From contig RFSG01000005.1 in assembly GCA_009924095.1 (NCBI GenBank), positions 1 to 52,073 on the forward strand: 52,073 bases of DNA, read 5' to 3'. Position 1 is the first letter of the stretch; every line of letters begins with the position of its first letter. Under the pieces are notes generated by a model. The model was not told the DNA's origin, searched no databases, and saw only the letters and a list, made by a program, of their open reading frames with translations. The translations under genes were made by a program, and so were the position numbers. The DNA is from Sphingobacteriia bacterium. GTDB taxonomy: Bacteria; Bacteroidota; Bacteroidia; J057; RFSG01. Below are positions 49,945-52,073 of the stretch, in pieces.

Positions 49945-51828
49945 TTAACTTTTTTCACTTAACTCTAACCATCTGGTTTCTATTTCAGCATGTTTGGTTT
50001 TATTAATTTCTAATTCATCTGCCCATTTTTGAATCATTAAATAATCCTCATGTCCTTCACTTAACAGATTTTCTAGTTTGTTAATATTTTCTTCTAATTG
50101 CGGCATGAGTATTTCTTCTATTTCTTTTAATTCCATTTTTTCTTTATAACTTAATTTGTTAACTGAAGGAGAATTAGTTTCGGAATTATTTGGGGCCGGT
50201 TTAATTATAATTTTTTCAATTTCAGGCGGTGAATCTTTTAAGATTCTCCAGTCGCTGTAAGTTCCGGTAAACGGGGTGATTTTCCCCTTTCCTTCAAATA
50301 CTAATAAATTATCTGTCAGTCGATCCATGAAATATCGGTCGTGTGAAACGATAATTAAATTACCGGGAAACTTCTCCAGAAAATCTTCCAATACCTGAAT
50401 AGTAGATAAATCTAAATCATTTGTAGGCTCATCTAAAATTAAAAAATTAGGGTTTCTAATAATTAAGGTTAATAAAAATAATCTCCTTCTTTCCCCTCCG
50501 CTTAATCGCGAAACGGGAGAAAAAGGCATATCCCGGGTAAATAAAAATTTATTTAATAATTGCTGAGCACCTAATTTCGAGCCATCTGATAATTCTATAT
50601 ATTCTGCAATATCGGTAATAACATCAATTACTCTTTTATCCTCTTGTAATTGTATTCCGGATTGATGATAATACCCAAAAACCAAAGTTTCTCCGGTTTC
50701 AATTACGCCTTCATCCGGAGTAAGAATTCCTTGAATTAAATTTAAAAACGTGGATTTACCAATTCCATTGGGCCCAATTATTCCAGTCCGTTCCCCTTTA
50801 CGGAAGGTATAACTAAAATCATGGATTAATTTCTTTTCCCCCAGCGTTAAGGAAACATGATCTAGACTTAAGATTTTATTTCCAAGCCTTGTCATTTTCA
50901 TTCCTAATTCTAAGCGGGAATCATTTTTTTGCGTAAGGGCTTTTTCTTCAATTCCTTGAAAAGCATCAATCCTGGCTTTAGATTTAGTGGTTCTGGCTTT
51001 GGGCATTCTTCGGATCCACTCTAATTCTTTTCGGTATTGATTTTTAGCTTTATCAATTTCAGATTGTTGTTGCAATTCCCGGGCTGCTTTCATTTCCAGG
51101 AAATAGCTATAATTACCGGAATAACTATATAATTGCCCGTCTTCCATTTCTAAAATGGTATCGCAAACTCCTTCCAGAAAATAACGATCATGGGTTACTA
51201 GAATAACGGTTCTATGCGATTGTGATAACCATTCTTCAAGCCATTCACACATTTCAATATCTAAGTGATTGGTAGGCTCATCTAAAATCATCAAGTCCGG
51301 TTCATCTACCATTAATTGTACTAATGCCAAACGTTTTTTTTGTCCACCAGATAAAGTAGCAGTATTTAAGATAGAAGGATCTAATTTAAATCGCTCTAAT
51401 AGTTGATGAAGTTTGGTTTCAATATCCCAGGCATTATATTGATCCAATTTCATTCCTGCCTCTGATAATGCCTCAATATGCTTAAGATTATTGGGGTCAT
51501 GATTATGGGCTTGAAGACATTCCTCATAAACCCTTACTGCCTGAATGGCGGGTGCTTCGCCGGCCAATAAATTTTCAAGAATTCCTTTGGAGGAATCAAA
51601 CACAGGGTCTTGGGCAAGATATCCAATTCTAATTCCCCGGCGGGTGACTACTTGTCCAGTATCGGAAGTTTCCTTTCCGGCTAATATTTTTAATAAAGTG
51701 GTTTTGCCTGTTCCATTTTTAGCAACGAGTGCTTTTTTTTCCCCTTTGGCAATTCCTAAATTTAATTGAGTAAATAACACTCTATCTCCTAGGCGTTTGC
51801 TTAAGTTTTCAGCAGAAAGAAAATTCAT
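49945..51828 (-). CDS. ABC-F family ATPase (Uup-like)
   Basis: A 627-residue soluble protein with two ABC domains and no membrane helices. Walker A motifs are KNGTGKTT (near residue 37) and GPNGIGKST (near 350). The signature motifs are LSGGQKKR and LSGGERRR, and Walker B is LMILDEPTNHLD and FLILDEPTNDLD. A linker helix pair with YRKELEWIRRMPKARTTKSKAR joins the domains, and a C-terminal charged coiled coil (about 560-627) is present, as in Uup. ABC-F proteins act on ribosomes or DNA intermediates; antibiotic-resistance roles are not implied. The first Walker A lacks the leading Gly (Ala here). Preceded by TAACTTGC, a poor -7 match. Confidence 0.92.
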   Translation of the reverse strand: MNFLSAENLSKRLGDRVLFTQLNLGIAKGEKKALVAKNGTGKTTLLKILAGKETSDTGQVVTRRGIRIGYLAQDPVFDSSKGILENLLAGEAPAIQAVRVYEECLQAHNHDPNNLKHIEALSEAGMKLDQYNAWDIETKLHQLLERFKLDPSILNTATLSGGQKKRLALVQLMVDEPDLMILDEPTNHLDIEMCEWLEEWLSQSHRTVILVTHDRYFLEGVCDTILEMEDGQLYSYSGNYSYFLEMKAARELQQQSEIDKAKNQYRKELEWIRRMPKARTTKSKARIDAFQGIEEKALTQKNDSRLELGMKMTRLGNKILSLDHVSLTLGEKKLIHDFSYTFRKGERTGIIGPNGIGKSTFLNLIQGILTPDEGVIETGETLVFGYYHQSGIQLQEDKRVIDVITDIAEYIELSDGSKLGAQQLLNKFLFTRDMPFSPVSRLSGGERRRLFLLTLIIRNPNFLILDEPTNDLDLSTIQVLEDFLEKFPGNLIIVSHDRYFMDRLTDNLLVFEGKGKITPFTGTYSDWRILKDSPPEIEKIIIKPAPNNSETNSPSVNKLSYKEKMELKEIEEILMPQLEENINKLENLLSEGHEDYLMIQKWADELEINKTKHAEIETRWLELSEKS

Positions 51829-52040
51829 GGTGCAAGTTACCTAGAAGTAATAGAAATCAGGGAATAAAGTATGAGAATTATTAATTGTCTAATATTTACT
51901 TAATTCTTTTGGATAGTAAGTAGGATAACTTTAGTTGTTTCTCTATTCTGTCGCCTATTGTTAACCAGTATTCTTGAATTTGAATATTTAGTTAATTTAT
52001 TGTTCAATATTTTTAATTTTCCAATAATTTCCATCAATAT
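51829..52040. other. Intergenic region upstream of two divergent genes
   Basis: About 210 bases, AT-rich. I see no RNA gene or strong motif. TATTTTTA near 52009 and TAACTTTA near 51928 are loose -7-type matches for the plus-strand gene that begins at 52041. Confidence 0.3.
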
Positions 52041-52073
52041 ATGAAAAAATCAGATTTTATAATAACATTGCCA
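52041..52073 (+). CDS. Start of a gene cut by the window edge
   Basis: An ATG followed by ten open codons (MKKSDFIITLP) to the end of the window, in the right direction and preceded by an intergenic region divergent from the ABC-F gene. Too short to identify. It may be a real start or chance. Confidence 0.45.
   Translation, partial: MKKSDFIITLP

Overview
This AT-rich window comes from the chromosome of a member of the Bacteroidota. The evidence is a gldA-gldF-gldG gliding cluster, a secreted enzyme with a type IX secretion (Por) sorting domain, TAnnTTTG -7 promoter boxes instead of sigma-70 promoters, few Shine-Dalgarno sequences, a hydrolase-CBS-Omp85-nadK-ompH neighbourhood and a PheS with the CxxC/CxVC Cys signature seen in this phylum. 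The split complex I cluster and the CcmB-F locus suggest an aerobic, respiring lineage outside the classic gut Bacteroides. I cannot name the genus.

Layout: (1) 1-3226, GldA (cut by the window edge), GldF and GldG. (2) 3254-10169, gamma-carbonic anhydrase-like protein, tyrS between two multi-pass GT-C-like membrane proteins, a frameshifted pheS, and a T9SS-exported serine hydrolase. (3) 10179-12062, minus-strand terC-hemW operon. (4) 12260-15152, two sugar-nucleotide epimerases plus a GT2 glycosyltransferase. (5) 15192-20937, holB-like gene divergent from an LTA4-hydrolase-type M1 aminopeptidase, then rsmI, lnt and a small lipoprotein. (6) 21027-29667, minus-strand unit with an AftB-like GT-C protein followed by nuoI-J-K-L-M-N but no nuoA-H. 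(7) 29719-33332, Omp85-like protein on minus; exported SOD, pssA and purS on plus. (8) 33407-38399, minus-strand ccmB-C-D-E-F, with a Cys-type CcmE. (9) 38490-43123, coaX plus an outer-membrane protein, a Rieske oxygenase, and a twin-arginine flavin amine oxidase. (10) 43157-49696, yqeY-cvpA-pabA/trpG-hydrolase-CBS-thiE-Omp85-nadK-ompH. (11) 49945-52073, ABC-F ATPase and the first codons of a gene leaving the window.

Genes are packed tightly. Many starts overlap the preceding stop as ATGA or TAATG, so most runs are probably co-transcribed. No gene-free stretch exceeds about 250 bases. I saw no tRNA, rRNA, CRISPR array, insertion sequence or prophage gene.

The observations most worth checking are: a 5-bp tandem duplication that frameshifts the essential pheS gene and would be read through by a -1 slip; -7 boxes only 3 to 8 bases upstream of several start codons, which predicts leaderless mRNAs; a long AT hairpin holding the gldF start codon in its loop; the separated nuoI-N block headed by a glycosyltransferase-like gene; and a variant (System I*-like) cytochrome c maturation locus. 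I did not find a clearly novel multi-gene defence or metabolic system.
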